A stretch of DNA of 64,000 nt from Clarkia xantiana subsp. parviflora (GCA_036873135.1 JAPTYO010000007.1:13374763-13438762); one strand, 5' to 3'; shown: positions 47,476 to 59,869, counted from the stretch's first letter. Notes: a model not told the origin generated them from the sequence alone. Program-made: numbers and translations.

Positions 47476-49907
47476 CTATCTTGGAACCAAGGTGGAGTTA
47501 GCAGATGCCGAGGAAACACTGTTCTTTCTGTCGAGAACAATGGAGGAGTAGCGGTTTGAGCCTCCAAGGCTGTCGATAGACTTCATGTATTCAGATGCAT
47601 TGGTTTCAATGATGAGTGCGTCCTCTATTTCCCTTACTATGTCTTCCATGGTCGGTCTGTAGTCCGAAACCGGCTCTATACACGCCAGTGCTACCTCCAC
47701 CACCCTCCACATCGCCTCTGCGTGGAACATACCCTTTATGCTTGGATCCACCATTTCTTGTATCTTTTGTTCCCTATACAAGGGTTTTGCCTGCACCAGC
47801 ATTGTTTTCAAGGGTTTGCTCAATATAGTTTACATCAAATGACACTGTCCTTACCCATTCAACCAAGCTCCATTCATTGCGTGGTCTGTGTATGTTTAGA
47901 GGCTCTCTTCCACTCACTATTTCAAGAAGAACCACTCCGAAGCTGAACACATCACTCTTTGCTGATAATTGTTGGGTCGAGTAATACCTTTTTTCCCAGG
48001 AAATAAAAAGTTAATTTTTTGTTCACAAACTCAAGTTTGTGTAGGATAAATGAATTTGACTTACTCGGGATCCAAGTAGCCAGCCGTGCCTCTGACCTCT
48101 AGAGATGCCCCACTGTCATCTTCTTGAGGGGCGTACTTAGAGAAACCAAAGTCGGCAACTTTTGCAGACATCGAGTGATCCAACAAAATGTTACTTGATT
48201 TGACATCCCTGTGGACTATACTCCTTCCTGAGTACGAGTGAAGGTAGGCCAACCCTTAAAAACAAAAACAAAAGATCAAGATAACCCCCTTTACTCCTCC
48301 ATTTATTATTCATTCCCTAATAAACAACTGAGCAATTTACGTAGCATGATGTACCTCTAGCAGACCCAAGAGCAATAGAAAGTCTAGTTGGCCAGTCCAA
48401 GATTTTCCTTTTTGAAGCTTCTCCTGTAAAAAATTAACTCTTATGCTCGAGAAAGAACTCCATGAATAAATGAAAGCATACATCTTTAGTTTTTACCATA
48501 AAGGCGGTCTTGAAGTGACCCATTTGACATAAAAGGATAAACAAGGATTTGTTGATCTTTCTCCGCACAAAAACCCAGCAGAGGGATCAAATTCTCGTGC
48601 CTTATTGCTGAAAGAAGGTTTAGCTGCAGTGCACACAAGATAATTACCGCCAACACACTGTTAAAAACTGCAAAGTTATGGCAACAGGTTTATTAATTAC
48701 CTCATTCTCAAATTCACGAGTTCCTTGGACAGAGGTGGCAGACCGGACCTTCACTGCAACTTCCTGACCATCATTCAGTGTGCCCTGATAAACAGATCCA
48801 AACCCACCTTCCCCAATCAGTGTCTTGTATTTCTGGGTGACAGCTTCGATGTAGTCTATGCCATAAGCCTGTACCGTTATTGGCACTGACTTCAACACAA
48901 TACCCTCTGTACTCGGGATTGAGAAAACTGCATCTGTTGATGTTCCATAAACTTACAAGTCAAACTTTTGATTTAGTCTAAATTATTTACAATCAACCCA
49001 ACGTATTTCATTGCTAGTCTATTGTTCATGCCACGCCTATGCACAATCCAGCTTAGAACTACAATAGCCTACAAAAATGGAACAATCTTCCACACAAGGG
49101 AAACAGTTATACTGGGATCATGAAATGACGTATAATTAAAACTAAGCTATGGAAAAATTGCAGCCAAAGATAAGGAGCGGCTCATCCTCACACAATTTTA
49201 AAAATTATAGAACCACTACTGTCAAAAGATGTTAAAATCCCAGTAGACAGCATCAAAATTAAACCAAAAATAAAAGCTGGCACAAAGTTCATAGTAGAAG
49301 TAGCCCTGAGAAAAACCTATGCATCTAGTCAGTCTAAACAACAATATGATAGAATGAAAGAAAATTAGGATGATAGTGTGGACTGTTGGGGAAAGCGAAA
49401 TCAAAATACTTACTCTTTCTCATTGAATGCCCTTTCTCATCATAACATTGTTTTCGAGCAAATTTCCGTTTGCAACAGTAAAGACAAGAGAACCACATAG
49501 CTATTGTAAATAGGAAGATCCCACAACCAACTGTGCCTATAACAAGTCCATTCTTCATATGCGAAGAAGAAGAACCTTGGCCCTCACAATCTCCACAACT
49601 GAAACACAGATATTATATGATATGTAAGTTTTCATATGTTCAGAATAAATTTTTTGGTGAATTAGAAAACTGAAAAATCAAAAGAAATCTAGACAAGATG
49701 CTTGTGACAAAATTGACAAGAACAGTCATACTCAGAGTTAAGTGCTGAGTTGCTGGAGCTATATGAGAAACCATTGTCTATGCGACAATTACAGCCAATA
49801 TCTGAAAAAGCAATCTCAGTAGCGCATCATTTTTTGAATAAAATACAACATTATGTACACGCAGAGAAAAGTACTCGGGCTTGCAAAACCTTTAGATCTT
49901 GAAGCAT
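47476..49907 (-). CDS. SYMRK-like receptor kinase with a very short ectodomain
   Basis: Minus-strand exons: 49907-49859 (start uncertain), 49801-49732, 49598-49414, 48927-48701, 48623-48497, 48423-48355, 48254-48065, 47987-47855, 47790-47476. All junctions keep frame: 1365 bases, 454 aa. A hydrophobic segment ([19 protein letters not shown]) is followed by CCKRK, a membrane span. The kinase domain is complete: [12 protein letters not shown] glycine loop, VAVKV lysine, HRDVKSSN catalytic loop, ADFGFSKY and GTAGYLDPE. The C-terminal [17 protein letters not shown] is the signature of the symbiosis receptor kinase (SYMRK/NORK) group. Unlike SYMRK there is no malectin-like or LRR region; only about 60 residues, with Cys pairs CNC and CGDC, precede the membrane span. 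Start could instead be ATG 49558. Upstream 5' UTR exon is likely. Confidence 0.8.
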
Positions 49908-50775
49908 GAAATGCGACTCTGAAATGGAACGCAAAAGATCATCTGGGCACAGATATCCCTGATTACATAACACCATGATCACAAACACACACACACAATA
50001 CTTATGTAACTCATCTCTGTTATTGAAGTGAAGCAAATTGTAAGAAAGTTCCTACATGAGGCACTTTAAGTCTTGTGTTAAAAAATTATCATACTGATTG
50101 GCCTATGATACGAGTTTCACAATTAGGTTGTGGAACTCAAACTCTTCTGGAACCATTTATTCCACCACCCGGAGAACAAAATTTTCTTACTGGTTTCTTA
50201 GATTAGTCTTTTTTTTTTTGGCCAATAAATATCTATAGTTTCTTCGATTAGTCTATTCAGCATAGCATTTAAAAGAAAAACCATCAGCAGCTAGATATCC
50301 AAATCAAAAACTCTTTCAGTTGTAACGTCAAATTCCAGTTGCCAAACAAAGCGTTTAATCCACTAAAAAATCATTCAATCAATCAACAGACGAAAAGTGA
50401 GACCCGCCGAAATATGCAGACTTATCCTAGCAAGTAGCATCTATTACAATAAGAGTCAAATTGTAGAAAATCTTGCCGGGCTTACCTCAATCAACGTGTC
50501 TTCTTTGGTTACAGCAAACGCATATGGTAGAGTTCAGTCAGGGCCGGGCAACAAGAAGCGATTAGCAAGAACTCTGGCTCAGGTTGAAGAGCGGAGACGG
50601 TGAGACAAAGACAAAGCGATGTAGATGTAGGATAGAAATGAATCGTGAACGGTGAAAAGGAAGCACTTAGGATCGGATGAGCTGCCGGCGAGAATGAGTT
50701 GACTTTTTAGAGAAAGGGGAGGACTAGGAGGCAGTGACGGTTGCTGTGGGGTTTTAAATTATTTATTTATAAATA
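49908..50775 (-). other. Probable 5' leader with intron of the SYMRK-like gene
   Basis: On the minus strand an exon-like stretch near 50640-50487 ends ATTGAG|GTAAG, a good donor, and an acceptor at 49960-49959 (CAG|GGATATC) opens the next exon. Joined, they are open but without an in-frame ATG before 49907, so I treat them as leader. No malectin or LRR sequence is seen here. Confidence 0.4.
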
Positions 50776-51156
50776 TCGTGGGTCCTACATGTTTATTTAA
50801 GTAAAGTAATAAAAACTATTTACATTGTTTTTACATAGCATTCCTTAAATATGGAATCCATACGTAAATTTATGTTTTTACATAAAGTATTCCTTAAATT
50901 TAAGTAATGCACTAGTTATTACGTAACAAATTTTTTATTATAAATTAATTCATTTTATAATTAATGCTAATATCTTATTGGTGGTTGTTGGAAAATTTAA
51001 TAATAAAATATATTTAAGAAATATGTTTAAGTAATATGATTGCAGAGAAAATATTTTTTATGTGTGTCTTAACTTTACGTATTATTTAAAGTATACATAA
51101 ATGTCTACGTGACAACTATAAAGAATACAATTTATGTAAAACCATTGTGGATGCTC
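50776..51156. mobile_element. Tourist-like MITE (family 1), copy C, 5'-truncated
   Basis: Parallels copy A from CGTGGGTCC onward and ends ACCATTGTGGATGCTC followed by TTA. The first 25 or so bases of the left terminus are missing. It lies just upstream of the SYMRK-like leader. Confidence 0.8.
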
Positions 51157-51159
51157 TTA

Positions 51160-52229
51160 GATACTTAGTATATTCTAATAATTAATGTTATTTATTGTGA
51201 AAAATGTTATCATCAGAAGTTTCCTCAATTTTGCTGTTCATATGGGAAAAAAAATGCCAAGGAATTTTATTTTATTCTTAAGGTAGTCTTTTTTTTTTTT
51301 TTTGAAAAGTAAGAGTGGGTTCCGCGTGGCTGAAAAAAAAGTGAGATATTATACGTCTCATATTTGAGAATCTCGATTCGACTTATTTTATTCAAATTTA
51401 AACTTAAACTCAATTGATACTAAATTTTTCAAGTTCGAACTTAGTTCAGTGCCATACTCTACGAGTTCGAGCTCGGCTCGTCAAGTTTAATTAAATCATA
51501 ATTGATGCACATTATCTCGAACTCGACTCGAAAATGCTTTTAGCTCGAGCTAGAGCTAGAACCCGACTTAAATTGAATATATGTACGTATAATATTATGT
51601 AAAATCCGAGCTCTAACTCGACTCGAATAGGAATGGACCAAAAAATAGAAAATCTCAATTAGGCTCGTGGGCCTTTCGAGTCAACTATAAGTGAATTGGT
51701 ACTCAATATGTTGAATCGATCTCTCTGAGACAACTTAACAGAAATGGAAATTCAAGAAGAGAACATTTTCACAAATTTCTTAGATAGATTCATAATTCAA
51801 GCCTTCCCGCCTAAATACCGTTACAAGCCAACAACCAGACTTTGTTTATTGCTCTTAAAGTCCCTCATCTTTATTTGTTGATAACACATAGCTTCCCACA
51901 CTCTTAGAGAAAGTTGGGAACTGGACAAGCTAGCTAGTAATTACATGGAAGTTAGGTAGCAATGGGGGGTTAGGCATGTTTCTTTCTTCTGTATTGCTGG
52001 CTGGCTGGGTCTTAGTAAAATGCGTGTTCAGAAAAAGTAGTATATCTATGGGGACTTACTTAGAAAGAAAGAAAGAGTCCCAGCTGCTGCTAAACAAGGA
52101 GAAGGAGATCAACTGAGTGACTAGCAAAAACAAGTAAGAGGAATTATGGTGTTCAAAATGGTGACCCTGGCCTGGATATCACTAAGATTATTTCAATCCT
52201 CCTAAATCTCCACCACACCACACCACTAT
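51160..52229. other. Intergenic DNA with CTCGAG-rich repeat relic
   Basis: From about 51370 to 51700 the sequence is dense in GAGCTCG/CTCGAC motifs typical of an old, unclassified plant DNA-transposon relic. No gene. Confidence 0.35.
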
Positions 52230-52830
52230 TCTTTGTCGGGCACCTCTGAAGACCCGAGAGGAGAAGCCAAAGCCACCTACATGATGAGGATTTCATGGAG
52301 TAATTTGTTCATCACCAAGCCCAAAACACTAGGATATTCACCATCACCGACGGTTTCAACAATACAAACGTGGTTGGTCGAGGTGGTTTTGGCAAAGTCT
52401 ACAAGGGGATATTAGCTAACGGCTATGTAGTTGCGGTGAAAAGACTGAAAGAAAGAAACAGAAGTGAAGGCTGGCAACATCCCCAGTACTCGCCATTTGT
52501 TTGTCACACGATCAAGTTTTACTCAGCATTGCACAGTGCTTGAGAGATCGTCCAGAATCAGTTCCTCCTCTGAATTGGCAAACACGGATGAGTATTGCAC
52601 TTGGAGCCGCAAGAGGCCTATTCATCTCCATACTCTCAACATTATCCATCGTGACATTAAGGCTCCCTCGATGACAATTTTGTACCCCACATTACAGATT
52701 TCGATTTGGCTATCTTCTTAGACAAGAAATCATGTCACAACCCTGTTCCTCCTCCTCCTTCTCCTGACCATCCCACAGAGACAGTATGGACTGCTGTACA
52801 CCAGAGTATCTCTCCACTGGTCTATGCTCC
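52230..52830 (+). pseudogene. Decayed SERK/BAK1-type receptor kinase fragment
   Basis: Pieces in different frames follow the order of an LRR-RLK II kinase domain: [20 protein letters not shown] with [20 protein letters not shown] (about 52340-52460), [20 protein letters not shown] and LGAARGL (52535-52620), [10 protein letters not shown] (52640-52670), and a late GTV-like activation segment. At least three frame changes, a gap where the alpha-C helix and hinge should be, and an early stop make it non-functional. No introns are needed to follow the fragments, so a retrocopy is possible. Confidence 0.75.
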
Positions 52831-53515
52831 TAGATGAATGACGTCTTTGGTTTTGGGGTTATATATACATTGTAATTGTTTCTTGATTAATAAGATTTTC
52901 GGAGGTCCTCTTCCGTATACAAGTTTTCGTGTTCTTCTTGATTGCTCAACTAGTATTGTTTACAGAAATGGAAAATATCCAATGTTTTTTGCATTAACCA
53001 CATACCTGCTGAATCTGCCGGCAAAAAATCTAGATGATACTGAGGGTAATGAAGATTATTCCATTTCCCATGTTGGTGGTATTGAACAACTGTTTGTTGC
53101 CTATAAATGGCTTCACACCTCAGTTGATTTTGTTTTGCCTTTGTTAACCGGTGCTTGCACCATCTCCATCTCTTTCTCTCAGTCCCATCTTTAAAAAAAA
53201 TAATGAGTTTCAGGGAAAAGAAATACATCAAGATGAACATTCAGATAAGATTGTAAACAAAACCAAACCACCAAAGAGACAAGGGACCATGCTAGTTAGA
53301 AACAGCAAACTGTAACCAACAACATATATAGAATCATCTAAAACTGCTTTACCTCTTCTTCCACTGAAATAGGATCAGTGGTCTCCAGATTTCAATGACA
53401 GAGATCCTTACTAGTCTCTATCCGTCTGTTTTACTGCCACTTTTGCTCATATTTGCTTCTGGATGGCATGGCTTGGATATTGGACATATTGCTGCATAAA
53501 GGATATCAGTTAAAA
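52831..53515. other. Intergenic DNA 3' of the PPR gene
   Basis: Short open frames exist on both strands but none has a recognisable family or start context. It probably includes the 3' UTR of the PPR gene. Confidence 0.4.
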
Positions 53516-55639
53516 TCATATTGACCATGAACCATCACCTTGTTGAATGTTTCTGCTTAAGTTTTGCAGAGTCATGTATATTTTCTCCGACTTCTCATGT
53601 GTTGTATCCCCTGCAACAAAACCATGAACCTCTCCATTGTCCATCAAGCAACTCCACCCTGGTTTCTTCCTCCTCAAGTCTCCGAAATTCATATCTTTCC
53701 TGACTGCTTCTACTTCAGACCAGTCCCCGCCACTAGCATGGACGTTGCTCAACAATGTGCGGTACCCAACATTTTCACTTTCTAGTTCCAAAAGCCTCAC
53801 AGCTGCAAATTCCCCAATCTTCTTGTTTCCATGGATCCTAGAGGCAGCAAGGACGGCACCCCAAATCCTTCCATCAGGACTCTCTACCCTTTTCATGATA
53901 ACCGCCAAGCCCTCTCTTACCCTTCCAGACCGAGCCAACAGGTCCACGAAACAAGTGTAATGATCTAGGTTAGGCTCAATGCCAAAACTCCATTTCATCA
54001 GAGAGAACACTTCACAGCCTTCTGACACAAGGCCAGAGTGGCTACATGCAGCTAACAAGCTTAGAAAGGAGACTTCATTAGGTCTAATGCCTTCATCTAG
54101 CATCAAACGAAAAAATCTGATAGCTTCTTCGCCGAGCCCGTGGCTCCCGTAGCCCTCAATCATTGAAGACCATGTTATTACATCTTTAACAAACAACGTG
54201 TTGAAGTATCTCCGAGCAGATGAAATGTCTCCACATTTGAAATACATGTTTAATATGGAAGTCTGCATGCGTTTATTCTCTTCCATTGGATTTTTGGTCA
54301 TGTTCCTAATGATGTGTCCATGAATTTCTTTGCCCAAATGTAGTGCACCGATGTGGGCAGATACATCAATGAGGCTTCTGTAGCTATCGGATCCAGCTTC
54401 ATGGCCTCCAATAGTCATCTGATGGAACAAATTAATGGCTTCCCATAAGTAACCATTCTGAACGAAGCCTGATATCATTGCATTCCAAGTTATGTTATTT
54501 CTATGAGCAATTTCATCGAACAACTTAATTGAATTCTCAATTTCCCCGCACTTAGCATATAAGTCAAGCAACGAAGTCCTAAGAACATCATCACACAGAC
54601 CAGATTTTACTGTTAAATTGTGGAGCTTTTCACCCTGGAGAAGATCTGCAGAATCTGCCAATGCCGTGATCACTGTAGTCAAGGTCTCGACACTCAGTTG
54701 AACCCGAGCCTGCATTTTTCTGAATATGTCAAGAACTTTCTCAGCATGCTCCCTAGAGGAGTGGAATGAAATCAGGATATTCCAAGAAACAACATCATCA
54801 TAATCAAGTTCCCTGAAGAACGTCTCTACTTCCTCAACATCAGTCCCTACTTTAGTGTACATTCTTAACACTGAATTTCTCACGAATGCATCCGCTAGAA
54901 ACCCATTCTTGGTCAAATAGCAATGTAGTTGCCTGCCCGCACTCAACATCTCTGAGGCACAGCATCCTTGCAACATGATCATCATCGTCACTGAATTGGG
55001 TTCAAACTCCTTCCTCATTGAATTAAACAGATCAACAGCTGCAGGAGAAATTCCTTCATGAAACCAAGCAGCAATCATGGATGTCCAAGAAACCAAATCT
55101 CTGTGAGTCATATCCTCAAACACCTTAGCTGCATCATAAGTACTCCCGCTTTTGCTGAAAGCCTCTATCAAAGTGTTGCAGAAATACAAATCTAATCCAA
55201 ACCCCATCTTTTTAGCCACACCATGTACAATTTGCAAGTTCAAATTAGCACTTTCCAGAGCCGAAATGGCGCGATTAACAATCGGAAAGGTAAACCCATC
55301 ATGCGAAACACCCAACTCTCGCATTCTCTTATATAATGCCCAGGCATTATAAGGAAAGCCGTTGTCAATATGCACCCGCATGATCAAATTCCACGACATG
55401 GTATCTGGTTCCAGCAATGAGCCGAAAACTGAAACAGCACTGTCAGGGTCATTGAACTCCGAGTACAGAGATATAAGCTTTGAAGAGACAGAAGCATAGT
55501 TGGATTCGCAGGAAATAACAAAACAAGCGTGCGCTTTTCGAACTGTTGGGAGGTTCCAACAAGAACCTAGGAGAGCCAGTACCCGAGAAGCAGAAAATTG
55601 CCGGCTTTGTAATTTCAGGTGATGGGAGTAAAGCAGCAT
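53516..55639 (-). CDS. Pentatricopeptide repeat protein (PLS class, E-type)
   Basis: Intronless frame of 707 aa. PPR proteins bind organellar RNA in a sequence-specific way and guide editing, splicing or stability. The N-terminus (MLLYSHHLKLQSRQFSASRV) is basic and Ser-rich with no acid, fitting a mitochondrial or plastid presequence. Repeats of about 35 residues run from residue 40 to 620, with hallmark strings DTMSWNLIMRV, DLVSWTSMIAAW, NNITWNAMISGF, DVITWSSMIEGYGSHG and PNEVSFLSLLAACSHSG. The tail GWSCLMDNGEVHGFVAGD is the E/E+ segment; a DYW domain is absent. This points to an editing-type factor lacking its own deaminase domain. Target RNA cannot be told. Start is the only ATG before the first repeat. 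Confidence 0.93.
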   Translation of the reverse strand: MLLYSHHLKLQSRQFSASRVLALLGSCWNLPTVRKAHACFVISCESNYASVSSKLISLYSEFNDPDSAVSVFGSLLEPDTMSWNLIMRVHIDNGFPYNAWALYKRMRELGVSHDGFTFPIVNRAISALESANLNLQIVHGVAKKMGFGLDLYFCNTLIEAFSKSGSTYDAAKVFEDMTHRDLVSWTSMIAAWFHEGISPAAVDLFNSMRKEFEPNSVTMMIMLQGCCASEMLSAGRQLHCYLTKNGFLADAFVRNSVLRMYTKVGTDVEEVETFFRELDYDDVVSWNILISFHSSREHAEKVLDIFRKMQARVQLSVETLTTVITALADSADLLQGEKLHNLTVKSGLCDDVLRTSLLDLYAKCGEIENSIKLFDEIAHRNNITWNAMISGFVQNGYLWEAINLFHQMTIGGHEAGSDSYRSLIDVSAHIGALHLGKEIHGHIIRNMTKNPMEENKRMQTSILNMYFKCGDISSARRYFNTLFVKDVITWSSMIEGYGSHGLGEEAIRFFRLMLDEGIRPNEVSFLSLLAACSHSGLVSEGCEVFSLMKWSFGIEPNLDHYTCFVDLLARSGRVREGLAVIMKRVESPDGRIWGAVLAASRIHGNKKIGEFAAVRLLELESENVGYRTLLSNVHASGGDWSEVEAVRKDMNFGDLRRKKPGWSCLMDNGEVHGFVAGDTTHEKSEKIYMTLQNLSRNIQQGDGSWSI

Positions 55640-57781
55640 CAGAAATCTATCTAGTATATTCAGTAAAACTCATAGTCAGCTAGCCTCCTACCTAAAAACC
55701 AACTAGTGTTTACTTTTTTTAGTTAGATTATATATATTAGTTATTGAGCCGTTGCTTGAAACTTGAAAGTTTAAGCATATAAACAATTATTTTCAAAATA
55801 TCATTGATTTCTTTTTTACCAATTAATATCATTTATTATTTATTCACGCTTAGCATAGAATTACATTTTTTAAAATTTTATACAATTATTAAAATATGCA
55901 TCGCATTAGCATTGATTAATTTATATATTACTTATAATTTGAAAAACCAGAGTAATAAAAAAGGTATGATACTTTAATTACGATATTATAGAGTAGATAA
56001 ACTTTATATTAATTAAATAAAACAAATATCTATAGATATTTAAATTTTATAATATTATTTAATAACGTAAATAAATTTTAAAAATAATATTATTTAATGT
56101 AAATAAAATTAACACATTTAGATTTTAAAAAAACTCTAAACTAATTTTAAATTTTAAAATTGGCATTTGGATATTGGGTCGCCGTAAAAAGGAGATCATT
56201 AATATGAGTTAGTTACCTAAGACAATTGAGTAATGTCACATTATAGATTTTGGGCTAGGTCTAAAATCTCAATTAATATGAGAGACCCAAAAATTGGGCA
56301 TCCCTTACTCTAAGTGGCCGGCTGAAATAAGCTAGGGGCAAATTGAGTTTTTGTCCACTTTGCTCCTCTTATAAATAGGGAGTGTTAGGATTAATTTAAA
56401 GTTAATCAATTAACCATTCTTCTTCCTTTGTGGTGAGACAAAAAGAAATCCATCATTCCTATTATTTCGGCCGAACCTATCATAAGCCTTGGAGATGCCA
56501 AATTGCTTCGAGCAAATTATTCCGGAGATCCATCCCTGCAGAAGAATCGACAAGAGACTTTGTTGTGGAAACAAATCCGCGTAGGACTTCTTTAACAAGA
56601 ACCATTACGGAAACCGTCCGGGATTAAGAACTCCCCTAGAAAGTCCCGGACTACGGAAATTTCGTATAGGTATGGCCCATTATTCTGCTGAGTTATATAT
56701 TTACTAGCATATACTTTTGTTATTTTCTGTAGTATTTATCATCAATTCTACTACAATTAGTTCGTTACATATTATTATATAATTTAATTTGGAAGAATTG
56801 TATTATTCTACTTGAATATGTCAATAGAGAAAAAGCTCTAACATTATGTATATATACCGTAAGATTAAAATTATTGATATTAATTAATGTTTGACTAAGA
56901 ATGCATGCCATTTCCAGCCAGCCCACCACTAAAAAAACATCATCATCAATCCTCCAGAAGAAAAAGACTGTTCCAATTTGTAATGTCGTGTTTGTATTGG
57001 AGTCTTTGTCTTTTTATATTTTGTGTGCCATGCATGTTCTCACCACGCTCATGTTCCTGCGTCTCTCTAGTCTAGGTCTAGTAGTAGAGACAGAAAGTGA
57101 CCGTTCCCACCAGCTTCGCTTCTCGCCAAACCGCCATTTTCGATGACTTTTCTTCTTCTATTCTATTATATTATCACCATAGGAACAGTTGGTATTGGTG
57201 ACCGTTGGGTTTTCAGGATTCTTCGTGTTCATTACATTTCGTCCTCAAACTCACAACTTCTAAGGTTTCATCCATGATATTTCAAATTTCATCCTCAGAA
57301 CTGGTTAATTTCAAAATATGGTTCATTATTAAATTGCTAGATGATGTTTAGTAATTGAAAACTCTTTCAGCAAACATAATTTTTTTTAAAAAAAAATTGC
57401 TAGTTCAAGTTTCATGTGTTACAAATTGTTAGTTTTGTTAAAATTTTCTTCTTTTTTGAAAGGAATTAACTACGTGCGGAGCACGTGATGAATAAAATAG
57501 CTAATAATTTGTTCGATTGTCCAAACATTAGCTAGCAAACTGTTGAAATGCCCAAACAATGGATAACAATTTGTTTGATTGTCCAATTATTAACTAGCAA
57601 TTTTCCACGCTTTTATTTATCAATCACGTGCTTAACACAAGACTCATTCCATTCAAATTAGATGGAAATCCTAACTGATTAGTTAGCAATTTATACACAT
57701 GTGACATTTGAACTGATAAAAAAAAATATGTTAGCAAATTGGGTTTATGACCTAAAGGAATTTGAAAACACCAAATGAAGC
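55640..57781. other. AT-rich intergenic DNA
   Basis: A CTTATAAATAG box at about 56368 followed by 250 bases of higher-complexity sequence (56390-56650) could be an LTR or a transcribed relic, but no internal domain follows. ACGTGCGGAGCACGTG at 57471-57486 resembles a Helitron-type hairpin without a clear CTAG end. No gene. Confidence 0.35.
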
Positions 57782-58738
57782 AATTCACGGCTCCAAAATT
57801 TCTTTATGGATATTAAGAGCTCCGAATATTGGAATTGTTACTATAACAGTTTTTTTATCCATTTTTTTTCGAGTTTTTGACTAATATATGTTAAAATATG
57901 TTTATATGAACATCCAAATACAAATATAGACTATTTGAAAAAGTAATTATAAAAATAGGTCAAACCGAGATGTGACATCTTGGTAAGGGTTTTTAAATCC
58001 AAAACGAGATGTCACATCTCGGTTTTGGAATTTTTTTTTATTTTTTCCGAAACCGAGATGTGACATCTCGGTTTGGATTTAAAAACCCTAACCGAAATAT
58101 CACATCTCGGTTTGACCTATTTTTGTAATTAATTATTCAAGTAGTCTATATTTATATTCGGTTGTTCATATAGACATATATTAGTCAAAAATTTTATTTT
58201 TTCAGTCAAAATGGACAGAAGAAACGTCATGTGCATAGCGCGAGACCCATTAAGTGTGTATCCTAAAGTTTATCAATTAAGTCTCTAAATTTAATATTTT
58301 TTATTAGTATTATAAATAAAAAAACACAGCTAGACCCCTAGCTAGCCATGGCTCAATTGGCCAATCCAAAGGGCTTGCCTTGGCTCCCCAAATTTAGCAC
58401 TGGCCAAATGAGCTCTGATTTCTGAATTGACAATTACTAAATTGGGCGAGCCCCATAACTAGGGGCTCAATCGGTAAGTCCTCAATTAGGAGAGTTAAGG
58501 TAAGTCATTTGGCTCAGCCAATCAAGTCATGGCTAGCTAGGGGTAAACAATGTATTTTTTTTTAAAAAAATAAATCAACGTAAAAAATTTAATTGATCGT
58601 GAAATAAACTGTAGGATACAATTAATAGAGTTATATGCTATGCATTTGATATTTTCATTTATTTTGACGGAAAATGGGTCAACATCTCCAATATTCGAAT
58701 ACTCCTAATGTCCATACGAAAATTTGGAGCCGCGAATT
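57782..58738. mobile_element. Foldback element with nested inverted repeats
   Basis: AATTCACGGCTCCAAAATTT at the left is mirrored by AAATTTGGAGCCGCGAATT at the right, and the match continues inward through GAATATTGGA. Inside are two further inverted pairs: arms of about 150 bases centred on 58040, and a pair with CCTAGCTAGCCATG / CATGGCTAGCTAGG (58335 and 58528). No coding frame and no clear target duplication. Confidence 0.7.
57965..58110. repeat. Four copies of a near-palindromic CCGAGATGTGACATCTCGG motif
   Basis: The motif appears at about 57966, 58000, 58050 and 58090 in alternating orientation within the hairpin centre of the foldback element; two copies carry single or double substitutions. 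Confidence 0.85.
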
Positions 58739-59869
58739 ACGTTATGATATATTTTTGAAGTCATTTGTAGATTTTAACCCCTAACAATTTATTCAGTTGT
58801 ATATAAACCTACAGTTTATAATAATATGATATATATAAACCTAATTGTCTAGATGGGTAGCATTCGAAACTAACCGGCATGCATCGTATTTTTTAAAATA
58901 TAAAGTTGCATATAAAGATTATGTTTTAAGGGTTATTTATGAATTACTAATTATAAGTGATAATGTTTGACACTCAAACAAATTATTAGATAAAGTTTTA
59001 TTTTAAACATTTTGCTAGTTGTTGGCAAAAAAAAAAAAAAACATTTTACCAGTTTAAATTTTACATACTTATACTTTTCTACATTTGTCATTTTTTTGGA
59101 CGAAATCATCACGTGTTGGACTCGTTATGAAAAAAATGGCTACCAATTTGATACACTATCTAAATATCGGCTTGCAATTTATCCGACTATAAAAACACTA
59201 TCAATCACTTGCATGTCTAGTGGGTGATTATGTTAAAGAAAAACTGAAATGCAAAAATTATGCTTGTGTTCATGTTAAATTCTGCCATATACAAAACCCA
59301 AGTTTTTTTTGTGTATGTTCTAGCTAGTCGTACTATTGTGAAAATAATGTACTATCGTATCATGTAAAAATATATTCGAAGTCCCAAACTTTAGCTAATT
59401 TGTTATAGTATCCAAACTTCACTAGGAATTTGTTCAAGTACCCAAACTGCAAACACTACTACCTAGCAATTAGCATCTGACCTACAATCATAACAAACTC
59501 AATTTTCATTTTGGTTGAATGTTCGTTCTATCTGGCATCTAACCTACCATCATAACAAACTTGTTTACAATGATGACACTTAATTTCAAAATCATCAGCA
59601 ACAGGAAAATTTGACGGAATTTGTGACCTTTATTCATTTGGAAATTATTATAAGAAGAACAAATAATAGGAACACCAGAATCAGATGCACATTCATTATA
59701 TATAATAATATATGTACTTGAGAGAACCTTACATTATAATGTTCTCTAGTCTCCAAAATTCCAGCCACTCCAATTCTTCTTCACTTCCGTAGTAATTACT
59801 AATAAATTAATCCCTAATTACGACACACCAACCAACCAACATCAAGAAGAAGAAAAGACATAAACATAA
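58739..59869. other. AT-rich intergenic DNA
   Basis: No gene. 59095-59215 shows weak likeness to 57465-57600 (CACGTG, GGCTAxCAATTTG), perhaps an old repeat. Confidence 0.4.

Noticed and set aside
50397..50603. Plus-strand frame of 68 codons
   Set aside because: Opposes the probable leader exon of the SYMRK-like gene and has no family resemblance.
53521..53960. Three overlapping plus-strand frames
   Set aside because: Shadows of the PPR coding sequence on the other strand.
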